Assembly: GCF_900176365.1 (NCBI RefSeq)
Contig: NZ_FWXY01000006.1
Span: forward strand, 173,337-237,336
Reading direction: 5' to 3'
DNA length: 64,000 bases
From: Desulfocicer vacuolatum DSM 3385
GTDB lineage: Bacteria; Desulfobacterota; Desulfobacteria; Desulfobacterales; Desulfobacteraceae
Shown: in pieces, positions 9,539-17,924 of the stretch
Layout: every line of letters begins with the position of its first letter
Position numbering within the stretch: position 1 is the first letter of the stretch
Program-made: the position numbers and the translations under genes
The notes under the pieces: generated by a model
Told to the model about the DNA's origin: nothing
What the model saw: only the letters and a program-made list of their open reading frames with translations
The model's database searches: none

Positions 9539-9735
9539 TTATATGAAAGGGCCGCCTCCAAGGCAAGCTAAGGCAGAGCCGCCCCTCCGACGGGTAATAG
9601 GAACCGGACAATTGAGCTGTCTACAGTTCCGGTCCGGGCCCATTACCCGTCGGGGGGGCGGCGGTATAATACCATTTGGCTCCGCGTCTACGACCCTATA
9701 TTTGTTGTGTTCCACAGGAAATGCCCGTTATATCA
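9539..9735 (+). repeat. type A hairpin repeat, intact copy
   Basis: A full-length element: TTATATGAAA start, AGGCAAGCTAAGGCAGA arm, stem GACGGGTAAT pairing with ATTACCCGTC, inner arm GAACCGGAC against GTTCCGGT, then GGCTCCGCGTCTACGACCC and a TTGTGTTCCACAGG tail. It splits the hdrA-mvhD intergenic space (9434-9767), which holds no gene. Confidence 0.9.
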
Positions 9736-9767
9736 TTTCAACTGTGGTGCTGGGGGCACTGTTTTTC

Positions 9768-12700
9768 TTATGCCATGGCAGCAGATACCTGGGCTTTGAG
9801 TTCATCCATGGTAAATCCGTGCACCATGATGCCCTCTTTGGGACAGGTGGCAAAACAGATACCACACCCCTTGCAAAGGGCAGAATCGGTGACCACGCGC
9901 TTTGTGACTTCCCCGGTTTCCGTGGTGATCTCTTTCAGGAATATGGCATCATAGGGGCAGACATCCAGGCACAGGGCACACCCGTCACACTTGTCCGTGA
10001 CAAAGGATTTAATGGCATCAAGCTCCATGTATTCCCGGGAGAGCAGCACCCCGGCCCGGGAGGCCGCCGCCTTTGCCTGTTCAATGGATTCATCCAGGGG
10101 TTTGGGGTAGTTGCACATACCTGCCAGAAAAAGCCCGTTGACAGACATGTCCACCGGGCGCAGCTTGGGATGGGCCTCATTTAAAAATCCGTCACTATCC
10201 ACGCTGCATTTAAAAAGCGATGTGAGCTTGTCACTGTCATGTGCCACCACCCCGGAGGCCAGCACCAGGTAATCTGCCTGGATTTCCAGGGGGATTCCGA
10301 TGATGGGATCGGTGATGTTCACCTGGATCTCTTTTTGCTTCAGGGTCACTTTTGGCTTTGAATCCAGATCATAGCGAATGAAAATAACCCCAAGCTCCCT
10401 TGCCTGCTGATAGTATTGTTCCCATACTCCGTAGGTTCTCATGTCCCGGTAGAGGATAAACACCTGGATGTCAGGGGTTCGGGTTTTGAGGGCAATGGCG
10501 GTTTTAACAGAGTGAACACAGCAAATTCTGCTGCAATAGGGGCGTTCCGGCTCCCGGGACCCCACGCACTGGATAAAGACAACATTGTCATTGGGCTCTG
10601 TTTTTTGATTTTTCATCACTTCCCGGTCAAACTCAAGATGGGTCATGATGTGGGAATGCTCACCGTAACCATAGCTTTGGGGGATGGCTTCCCCGGCCCC
10701 GGTGGTGAGGATGGCACCGCCAAAATCAATGTCCATGGAGGCATTGTTCACACTGATGGAACCGTTGAAATTACCCACAGACCCGGAAACAGATTCCAAG
10801 GTGCTTTGTTTATACACTGTGATATTTTCATGGGACTCAATTTGATCAATGAGCTGTTCCACCATGGGCTGCACCGGTTCTCCCTTAAATGCACACTCAA
10901 GGGCCCTGGCATTACCCCCCAGGGTATCTGTTTTTTCCAGAATCAGGGTGTCAAATCCCTGGTCTGCCATGGACAGGGCCGAGGTCATGCCCGACACCCC
11001 GCCGCCGATGATCAAAACCCTTTGATTGACCTTGAGCTTTCCCTGGGAAAGGGGGCTGCTAAAGGTGATCTTGGCAACGGCCATGCGCACCTGATCCATG
11101 GCTTTTTGGGTGGCTTTTTCCGGATCTGACTGGTGAACCCAGGCGTTCTGGTTTCGAATATTGGCCATCTCCACCATGAAACCGTTCAGGCTTGCCTCCT
11201 TTAAGGTTTCCTGGAACAGGGGCTCATGGGTTCTGGGGGTGCATGCGGCAATGACAACGCGGTTTAAATTGTTCTTTTTGATTTTTTCTGCAATGAGTTC
11301 CTGGGTATCGGCAGAGCAGGTAAAGAGATTATTTTCCACATACACCACATGGGGCAGGGTTTTTGCGTAGTTTGCCACAGCATTTACATCCACCACATTG
11401 GAGATGTTAATGCCGCAGGCACACACAAACACCCCAATGGCCGGAGCCTGTTCACTGATGTCTGTTGCCTGGGGATAGGTTTTTGTTTTGGTGAGGGTGC
11501 CCCGGGCATCGGACAGCAATGTGGCTGCCGATGCCGCCGCCGCCGATGCCTGGGCCACGGATCGCGGTATGGCTTTGGGGGCCTGGAATGCACCGGTGAC
11601 AAGGACCCCGGCACGATTGCTCTCCACCGGGGTAAAGCTTGTGGTGGCGGCAAAGTGGTGGGCATCCAGGTCAATATTAAATGTTTTGGCAAGGAAAATG
11701 CTGTCCTGTGACGCTTCAAGGCCAATGGAAAGTACAGCCATGTCAAAGGCTTCATCAACGGTTTCACCCAGTTCGGTGATGTACCTCATGGAGACGCCGT
11801 TGCCGTCTTTGCCGGGATCAATGGTGTGGGGCCGGGCCCGGATGAATCTTATCCCTTTTTCCATGGCAGTGTTGTAGTATCGTTCAAAATCTTTGCCATG
11901 GCTTCTTAGATCCATGAAAAATATGGTCTGGGAAATATCATTGCCCGAGAGATGCTCGGCAGTGACCAGGGCCTGTTTAATGGCATACATGCAGCAGACA
12001 CTGGAGCAGAAGGTATTGTCGCAGCGATTGTGGCTTCGGGAGCCAATGCATTGAATCCAGGCAATTTTTTTGGGCTCCCGGTTATCAGACGGACGAATGA
12101 GGTGACCCATGTTGGGGCCACTTGCCGACAACAGACGTTCGTAGTCCAGGCTGGTGACCACGTCTTTTAGCCTGGCGTAGCCGTACACATCGTAAATGGA
12201 GGGATCAAAAGGCTTAAATCCCGGAGCAAGGATCACGACCCCCACATGAATGGTGTGGGTTCTTTCTTTGTCGTCAAAGTTAATGGCCCCGGTGGGACAG
12301 AATTTTTCGCAGGCCCGGCATTTTCCCCGGGTAAGATATATGCACTGATCTGGATCAATGGCATATTTCAGGGGAACGGACTGGCCGTATTTAATATAGG
12401 CAGCTTTTCTTTTGCTGATGCCCATGTTGAATTCATCATCCACTTTTTTTGGGCATTTTTCCGCACACACACCGCAGGCGATGCATTTGTCCATGTCAAT
12501 GTAACGGGGTTTTTGTTTGATTTTAACGGAAAAATTGCCCACATCCCCTTCCACATGATCCACCTGGGACAGGGTTAACAGCTCAACGTTTAAGTGCCGA
12601 CCGCACTCAACCAGTTTAGGTGCAATGATTCACATGGAGCAGTCATTGGTGGGAAAGGTTTTGTCCAGCTGGGCCATGGCACCGCCAATGCCCGCTGTTT

Positions 12701-13079
12701 TTTCAATCATGTAGACATAATATCCCGCATCGGCAAGATCGAGAGTTGCCTGGATACCGGCAATACCGCCCCCCACAACCATAACAGAACCCAGTTTTTT
12801 TTCTGGTTTGAATCTGTTTTTGGGTATTTTAAGTTTTCCCTTTGCCTCTTCAATAACGGGTACATGGCCCGTACCCGGGGCATGTTTCAGGATGGATTGA
12901 CATACATTGTCAGGGATATTTTCCTCCCGGCAAAATGACATGAATTCCCGGGTTGGGATGGTGTATTGTTTGGCTGCCGCAGGGGTTGCCTTGAGTTTTT
13001 CTGTTTTGATCCAGTTGGTGATGGTATTTCTGTGGACATTCAGCATCTGTGCCAGTTTACCCACCTTAAACACGAACAT
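9768..13079 (-). CDS. hdrA: HdrA-type flavin-bifurcating subunit with N-terminal helix-turn-helix, selenoprotein
   Basis: 1103 residues if TGA at 12630-12632 is selenocysteine (U150). Residues 1-60 form a helix-turn-helix of the excisionase/MerR type ([20 protein letters not shown]), then comes a FAD-binding Rossmann fold ([11 protein letters not shown], about 104) and [19 protein letters not shown], the HdrA segment in which Sec or Cys ligates a cluster. Two [4Fe-4S] motifs follow ([21 protein letters not shown]), then CxnCC-like clusters, an MvhD-like middle region, a second Rossmann fold ([10 protein letters not shown], about residue 630) and a C-terminal 2x[4Fe-4S] ferredoxin ([24 protein letters not shown]). 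This is the long, duplicated HdrA type of sulfate reducers. The ATG at 13079 follows AGAGAGGAAA and is preferred over 13106. The gene overlaps the 3' end of the protease gene by 14 bases. Confidence 0.93.
12594..12632 (-). promoter_or_regulatory. probable SECIS element of hdrA
   Basis: Downstream of the UGA a 5-bp stem AGTGC/GCACT encloses the loop GGTCG at +23 to +37. The GGTC loop is like that of E. coli fdhF. The hairpin lies about 5 bases further from the UGA than in mvhA and mvhD, so this is a weaker call. Confidence 0.55.
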
Positions 13080-13584
13080 GTTTTTTTCCTCTCTGTTTGC
13101 CCGCAATGGTTGTTAAAATTTTGTCGCACATGTTAGATATGGCCTGCTCTACTGCAATGCTCAATCCCGGTGCCACTTCATTCGGCAGGGGTTGTGTCTG
13201 TACCACAAACACCCGGACATCAATGTCGGTCCCTTCATTTAGTTCCCTTAGCATGTTGGTGGTGGGGAATTGATGCAGGGAAAAATCTGATGTCTTGTTC
13301 CGGGGAATATCGTTGACATCAATTTCAAAAATTTCTCCGGCTTTGTGCCCCTCAAAATTCACCGCATCCACGATGATGATTTTTTCAGGATGATCCGGTA
13401 AAAGAAGCATATCAAATAATATATCCCTGATGGAGGTTCCGGCATCCATGATTTCGCAGTTTTCCGGGATGGTGTGGTGTTTTTCCAGGTGGGCGATGAC
13501 GGCGGGGCCAAAGCCATCATCGCCGAACAATGGGTTTCCACAGCCAAACACCAAAATATTTTTTTGGAACAATGTCTGGTACAT
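13066..13584 (-). CDS. hydrogenase maturation protease (HycI/HoxW/FrhD family)
   Basis: About 172 residues from the ATG at 13584 (MYQTLFQKN); an upstream ATG at 13686 would add an unlikely cysteine-rich leader. Family motifs seen are [17 protein letters not shown] near the N-terminus, with the metal-binding Asp/Glu of GDDGFG, and [10 protein letters not shown] in the middle with the second metal-binding Asp. These enzymes clip the C-terminal tail of the hydrogenase large subunit after nickel insertion; here the substrate would be the DPUxxCxxH tail of MvhA. It is the first gene of the hydrogenase/hdrA locus, overlapping the start of hdrA. Confidence 0.9.
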   Translation of the reverse strand: MYQTLFQKNILVFGCGNPLFGDDGFGPAVIAHLEKHHTIPENCEIMDAGTSIRDILFDMLLLPDHPEKIIIVDAVNFEGHKAGEIFEIDVNDIPRNKTSDFSLHQFPTTNMLRELNEGTDIDVRVFVVQTQPLPNEVAPGLSIAVEQAISNMCDKILTTIAGKQRGKKHVRV

Positions 13585-13968
13585 AAAGGGAGCCTTTTTT
13601 ATGTTTGTGCGTAATATGCGTATGCGGAATGTGCAAAATGTGCAAAATATAAAGTATTCATTATCGATGACGTCTTTATTTGTCAAGTATAAAATGGAAA
13701 AATATGCTGTTCACAGGTGGGAAGATTGTGTTTATTATTAGTGTTGATATCTGTCATCTGATCTGGAAAGAGAATCTGGGAGGTGGCTTTTTGTAAGAAA
13801 GCGCGTTGGGGGAACGGCGGGATAATAACCGGGATACGCAGAATTCTTGTTTGAAAAAAAGTGGGTCTTGCCATGCATGGACGTTCCAACGCAGAAGATG
13901 GATAAAAATATAAGTTGACCGCTATATCCTTTGGCACAAATAGCCTTAAATATCGAAGGGGTTTTTGT
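13585..13968. promoter_or_regulatory. divergent promoter region between protease/hdrA locus and fdhD
   Basis: No gene seen. On the minus strand TTGACA (13681-13686) and GATAAT (13660-13665) could be a promoter, although the 15-base spacing is short. Between it and the protease start the leader has repeated units, on the minus strand ATTTTGCACATTTTGCACATT followed by CGCATACGCATATTACGC (about 13608-13648), which look like operator half-sites. This is inference from sequence only. Confidence 0.4.
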
Positions 13969-14793
13969 ATGAATATGAAAATGAGTAATGCCGGTATCAA
14001 TCCCGCCCGTACCATGGAGGTGATGGATCATGCCGGTGAGATAAAAGAGGTTGGGGTGGCCAGTGAATATCCCTTGACCATAAAGGTGGATGGTCGGGAG
14101 ATAGTCACTTTGATGACCATTGGCACAAATCCAGAAGAGTTGGCCCTGGGGTACTTGAGAAATCAGAAACTTCTGGAAAATATTGGCGATATCGCAGAGG
14201 TAAATGTGGATTGGACCCATGAAACCGCAGAGATCACAACCCATGGGCATAACACCCCTGTGGAGATTGAAAGTAAATTGTCCACTCGCATTGTCACCAG
14301 TGGATGTGGTCAGGGAACCCTTTTCAGCTGTAGCCTTGATAAATTATACGAGGTGGATCTGTCCGGGGTTACAGTGTTGCAAAGCCATGTGTACAGCCTT
14401 TTAAAAGGATTGGCCAGAAAAAATGAGGTGTATCGCCGGGCCGGGTCTGTGCATGCCTGTGCCCTTTGTGAGAAAGACAGGGTGTTGATTTTTATTGAAG
14501 AGGTGGGGCGGCACAATGCAACGGATGCCATTTCCGGCAGAATGTGGATTGAAAATATTACCGGTGCCGGTAAAATGCTTTACACCACAGGACGCGTTAC
14601 CTCGGAAATCGTAATAAAGGCGGCCCAGATGGACATTGCCGTATTGATTTCCAAATCCGGGATTACCAACATGGCCCTGGAATTGGCCCGGGATTTAAAA
14701 ATGACCATCATCGGCCGGGCCAAGCAATCGCGTTTTCTGGTTTACCATGGCCGTGAAAATGTGGTGTTGGATCAGTTGCCGCCAAAAAAATGA
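13969..14793 (+). CDS. fdhD: FdhD-family sulfurtransferase-like protein
   Basis: 274 residues from the ATG at 13969, preceded by GAAGGGG. FdhD transfers sulfur to the molybdenum/tungsten cofactor of formate dehydrogenases; the family features EYPLTIKVDG, RRAGSVHACALC, EVGRHNATDAI and TTGRVTSEIV are all present. The usual active-site CxxC loop (SSCGVCG in E. coli) reads SGCGQGT here, so the second cysteine is missing. It may be a paralogous family member with an altered role. No formate dehydrogenase gene is in the window. It is divergent from the hydrogenase locus. Confidence 0.88.
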   Translation: MNMKMSNAGINPARTMEVMDHAGEIKEVGVASEYPLTIKVDGREIVTLMTIGTNPEELALGYLRNQKLLENIGDIAEVNVDWTHETAEITTHGHNTPVEIESKLSTRIVTSGCGQGTLFSCSLDKLYEVDLSGVTVLQSHVYSLLKGLARKNEVYRRAGSVHACALCEKDRVLIFIEEVGRHNATDAISGRMWIENITGAGKMLYTTGRVTSEIVIKAAQMDIAVLISKSGITNMALELARDLKMTIIGRAKQSRFLVYHGRENVVLDQLPPKK

Positions 14794-14879
14794 TTTTACC
14801 CGTTTTCTTGAATTGATGTGGAAAAAGCTTGATCATCCAGCATAAATCTTGTATTTGCTGCACAGACATGTTAATCATG

Positions 14880-15009
14880 TATCTTTCAGATAATCTTTAA
14901 GAATGCGGAGGGTGGATCGGATGTGATCACATGGACTCTAAATCCATGCAGCCGGGTGCGACTCCCGGGCTCTCCGCCACCGCTATTCCAACCTGTTGCC
15001 TGAAAGATA
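14880..15009. repeat. 10-bp inverted repeat flanking pylT
   Basis: TATCTTTCAG at 14880-14889 is the exact complement of CTGAAAGATA at 15000-15009. The two arms bracket the tRNA gene, so a pre-tRNA could form an extended closing stem. Confidence 0.7.
14907..14979 (+). tRNA. pylT: tRNA-Pyl (anticodon CUA)
   Basis: 73 nt including an encoded CCA (14977-14979). The acceptor GGAGGGT pairs with GCTCTCC (two G-U pairs). One base separates it from a GATC/GATC D stem with a short 6-nt loop lacking the usual GG pattern. A 6-bp anticodon stem CATGGA/TCCATG carries loop CTCTAAA, so the anticodon is CTA (14938-14940) and decodes UAG. The variable loop has only 3 nt (CAG) and the T stem is CCGGG/CCCGG. 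These are the hallmarks of tRNA-Pyl, and the sequence is closely similar to archaeal pylT in the anticodon and T arms. It lies upstream of pylSn and pylB. Confidence 0.96.
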
Positions 15010-15490
15010 AGACGGCGTTATCCTGATACCCCCCCCTTTGAAACTCTTTTTGAATTGCTTCTGGTTCGAATTGAATTTGTTTTTTTAAAAAAAGTTTTTA
15101 TTTCAAATAGTTATGTTGATTCGATTTTGATGATACTCTTAATTGTCTGTTATTATAAGATTTTTTACCGAATTGATTTAAAGATGGTTCGAGAAGCGTT
15201 CCGCGCTTTTTGTCCCCATTGGTGCAAAAACGATTTTTCCATCTGTTTATATTGACAATTACATATGTGTAACGGCTTACACTCTTGCGGCCATGGGGGC
15301 ACAGAGCCTTTGTCTGATGGAAATTTTTGGTTTAAGGGTGGGAAATAAAAACAATGGATGACCATGGAATGACCGGGTGTGAACAGTTTTGCAGAAACAA
15401 TGTTTATTCTTGAAAAATAATGAGAATAAGCATATATGAACCCCCAATTAAAACAGGAAATACTTTGTCCGGGGAAGGAGATATGGCGAA
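14980..15490. other. AT-rich intergenic region after pylT
   Basis: About 510 bases with no gene that I can support. It does not contain the catalytic pylSc or other pyl genes. Apart from the inverted-repeat arm at 15000-15009 I see only AT-rich sequence. Confidence 0.5.
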
Positions 15491-15841
15491 ATGGCAGCTG
15501 AAAAACAGCCCAAGGCCTTGAAAAAAAGATTTTATAGAAAGCGGGTGCCGCTTTTCAGTTTGATTAATAAAATCAAGCTATGGCCCTCTCGCACGGGACA
15601 GCTCCATGGTGTGCGCTCTCTTGTAATTACAGGTGACACCGCCCGGGTGACCACCCATTGTAATAAGGAGTTCACCATCAGTAATTCCCTGAACAGCAGG
15701 GCTGCGCGCTGGTTACGAAATAAATGGTTCAGCCGGGTATGCCCCAAATGCGGTGTACCGGACTGGAAACTGGAAAAATATTCAACCACTCTTTTCAAAC
15801 GGCATCAGGGTTCCATGCTATTGAAAGACAAGGAGCAGTGA
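15491..15841 (+). CDS. pylSn: PylSn, N-terminal tRNA-Pyl-binding domain of split pyrrolysyl-tRNA synthetase
   Basis: 116 residues. The block from LWPSRTGQLHG through NSRAARWLRNKW to VCPKCGVPDW corresponds to the zinc-containing N-terminal domain of archaeal PylS (His of TGxxH plus a CxxC pair), which in bacteria is a separate protein, PylSn, that binds the T arm and variable loop of tRNA-Pyl. The start has AAGGAG 11 bases upstream. The catalytic partner PylSc is not encoded next to it, unlike the usual bacterial pylTScBCDSn order, so it must lie outside the window if the system works. The stop is TGA. Confidence 0.93.
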   Translation: MAAEKQPKALKKRFYRKRVPLFSLINKIKLWPSRTGQLHGVRSLVITGDTARVTTHCNKEFTISNSLNSRAARWLRNKWFSRVCPKCGVPDWKLEKYSTTLFKRHQGSMLLKDKEQ

Positions 15842-16254
15842 CAGAAAAAATATGCCGGATTTGTTTTTAAATTAAAATTTTTTTATGAATTTGTCTGATA
15901 AATTTTCAATTATTTTAGAAAAAATTAAAATCTTTTTATGGATAGTGTGAGATTTCACCATCCATATTCCATTTTATCCGGCATTTGGTGTTGGACCATT
16001 ATTGATGAGAAGGTAAAATAATTTTTTGGTAAAGTTAGGACAGCTACTGCCCCCACCCCCACTTAACAACTGCCTTGAAATATCAAATTCATTAAAAAAA
16101 TATTCATTAAATCACGATACGATGAAATATAAAATATATTGGCATGTAATGTGCATTAACTTGTTAAGAATACGCTTAAGATTTAAAATTTAACATTGAG
16201 GTCCCATGTCAAAGTTAAGTACCTCAAAAAAACAAAATTTCTAAGGAGAAAAAA
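15842..16254 (+). promoter_or_regulatory. sigma-54 promoter and leader of the corrinoid methyltransferase operon
   Basis: Upstream of the corrinoid protein gene, TGGCATG (16140-16146) and GTGCA (16151-16155) fit a -24/-12 promoter with the exact GG-N10-GC spacing. That places transcription start around 16167, about 90 bases before the gene, and implies control by an enhancer-binding activator. A strong AAGGAGA site precedes the gene. The rest of the 400-base gap is AT-rich without an evident gene. Confidence 0.65.
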
Positions 16255-16887
16255 ATGGCAGATTTTAACGCAATCATCGAAGCACTGGTAGCCTGTGACA
16301 CTGACAAAGTAACCCAGCTGGTAGACGCAGCCATCGCAGAAAAAGTTCCTGCAACAGATATCTTGAACCAGGGCCTCATTGCCGGTATGGATATTGTTGG
16401 TGAGAAAATGGAAAACGGTGACATGTTTATTCCTGAGGTACTGATGGCAGCCCAGGCCATGGGAAGCTGTGTTGAAACCCTGAAACCCCTTCTGGGCGAA
16501 GGTGAATCCACAGAGGGTGCCAGCGTGATTATCGGTACCGTAAAAGGCGATCTCCATGACATTGGAAAGAACCTGGTGTCCATGATGATGGAAAGTGCCG
16601 GTATGGCAGTTCACAACCTGGGTGTGGATATTGCTCCTGAAGATTTCGTTGCTGAAATCAAAAGCAAAAATGCTCAGATTGTCTGTCTTTCCGCCCTGTT
16701 GACCACCACCATGCCCATGATGAAACAAACCGTTGATGCCATTGTGGAAAGCGGTCTTCGGGATCAGGTAAAAATCATGGTGGGTGGAGCCCCTGTTACC
16801 CAGGCTTTCTGTGACGAGATCGGCGCTGACGGATTTGCCCCTGATGCAGGGTCTGCCGCTAAAATGGCCAAATCTTTTGTTGCTTAA
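16255..16887 (+). CDS. methylamine/betaine-type corrinoid protein (MttC/MtbC/MtgC family)
   Basis: 210 residues. An N-terminal helical cap domain is followed by a B12-binding domain with the base-off cobalamin motif GDLHDIGKN (His ligand near residue 104) and the GG motif VGGAPV later on. Such proteins accept a methyl group from a substrate-specific methyltransferase (MttB-family, Pyl-dependent for methylamines, or its non-Pyl MtgB relative for glycine betaine) and hand it to tetrahydrofolate or another carrier. The next gene encodes the tetrahydrofolate-side methyltransferase. No MttB-type gene lies in the window, so the substrate is open. The pyl genes next door make a trimethylamine-type substrate plausible. 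Confidence 0.93.
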   Translation: MADFNAIIEALVACDTDKVTQLVDAAIAEKVPATDILNQGLIAGMDIVGEKMENGDMFIPEVLMAAQAMGSCVETLKPLLGEGESTEGASVIIGTVKGDLHDIGKNLVSMMMESAGMAVHNLGVDIAPEDFVAEIKSKNAQIVCLSALLTTTMPMMKQTVDAIVESGLRDQVKIMVGGAPVTQAFCDEIGADGFAPDAGSAAKMAKSFVA

Positions 16888-16925
16888 AATATAAAGCCTT
16901 AGACTATTAAAAGGAAAAAATTAAG

Positions 16926-17726
16926 ATGTTTGAAGTAATTGGAGAGAGAATTAACACTTCCAGGAAATTGGTCCAGGCTGCTGTGGCAGAGCGAGATGCA
17001 GAATATATCATTAATGATGTAAAAAAACAGCTGGAAGCCGGTGCCAATTTTATTGATGTAAATGCAGGTGCCCGCATCGGTCATGAAACCGAAGACATGA
17101 AATGGTTGCTGGACACCATTCAGCCCATTTCCACAGTTCCCCTGACATTGGACAGCCCTGATCCTGCTGTGCTTGAAATGGCCTTTGCCATGGTGGAAAA
17201 AACCCCCATGATCAACTCCATCAGCCTGGAAAAAGATCGTTTTGAGGCCATGATTCCCTTTCTTACGGGAAAAGAATGCAAGGTCATTGCCCTTTGCATG
17301 GATGATAACGGCATGCCCGAATCTGCCGACGATATTGTTGCCCGGGCCACAACACTGGTGGAAGAGCTCAATAAAATCGGTATCCCCACCAACGCCATTT
17401 ACATTGATCCCCTGGTTCAGCCCATCAGCACCGATAGCAACAAAGGTGTGATGGTTCTGGATGCTGTGCGGGCCATTAAAGCCAAATACCCCGAAGTTCA
17501 CATCACTGGTGGATTGTCCAATATTTCCTATGGTCTTCCCCAGCGACATGTTATCAACAGGACCTTTGTGACCCTGATGATGGATGCCGGTATGGATTCT
17601 GCCATCATTGATCCCCTGGATGCAAAAATCATGGCCAGTATTAAAACTGCGGATATGCTCCTTGGAAATGACCAGTTTTGTGGAAATTACCTGAAAGGCG
17701 TTCGCTCCGGTGCCATTGTAAGTTAA
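16926..17726 (+). CDS. methylcorrinoid:tetrahydrofolate methyltransferase (MtgA/MtrH-like)
   Basis: 266 residues, a TIM-barrel of the pterin-binding/DHPS-like family: GERINTSRK at the N-terminus, ANFIDVNAGA, PLTLDSPDP, NSISLEK and the C-terminal GLSNISYGLPQR are typical of MtgA and of the methyl-THF methyltransferases AcsE/MetH. It probably moves the methyl group between the corrinoid protein encoded just upstream and tetrahydrofolate, feeding the Wood-Ljungdahl methyl branch. The gap to the corrinoid gene is 38 bases with an AAAGGAAAA site, and a terminator follows at 17794, so the pair forms a two-gene operon. Confidence 0.92.
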   Translation: MFEVIGERINTSRKLVQAAVAERDAEYIINDVKKQLEAGANFIDVNAGARIGHETEDMKWLLDTIQPISTVPLTLDSPDPAVLEMAFAMVEKTPMINSISLEKDRFEAMIPFLTGKECKVIALCMDDNGMPESADDIVARATTLVEELNKIGIPTNAIYIDPLVQPISTDSNKGVMVLDAVRAIKAKYPEVHITGGLSNISYGLPQRHVINRTFVTLMMDAGMDSAIIDPLDAKIMASIKTADMLLGNDQFCGNYLKGVRSGAIVS

Positions 17727-17793
17727 GTCAATTACCTCCTTCTGAATTATGCATTCAGATTCTGAAGTTGTGGTTTATGGTTGTAGGGTTGAT

Positions 17794-17841
17794 ATCAGGT
17801 TTTTTCAGCAAACAGAATGCTGGAAAAACCTGATTTTTTTT
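17794..17841 (+). terminator. rho-independent terminator after the methyltransferase operon
   Basis: ATCAGGTTTTTTCAGC pairs with GCTGGAAAAACCTGAT around a 9-base loop and is followed by a run of eight T. It separates the corrinoid operon from pylB. Confidence 0.9.
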
Positions 17842-17924
17842 AGTCAAATTCAATGCTTCCGTTTTTTAAGGCATCCGTCCCCAAAATGGATTATTGGGTA
17901 AAAAGAGCAGGCATGGAGGAAATC

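Noticed and set aside
9578..9665. type A hairpin as a rho-independent terminator
   Set aside because: The stem is not followed by a T run (GGTATAATACC follows), and copies occur before genes and inside operons as well as after them.
12563..12632. hdrA read as two separate genes or a pseudogene split by a stop
   Set aside because: The sequence across the TGA matches HdrA without interruption, and the same recoding is seen in mvhD and mvhA with SECIS-like hairpins. A GTG start at 12563 has no ribosome-binding site.
13738..14250. 170-codon minus-strand frame opposite the start of fdhD
   Set aside because: It overlaps the well-supported fdhD gene antisense, has no ribosome-binding site and no recognisable motif.
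14907..14979. tRNA-Sec
   Set aside because: tRNA-Sec has a UCA anticodon, an 8-bp acceptor and a long variable arm. This RNA has anticodon CUA and a 3-nt variable loop, so it is tRNA-Pyl.
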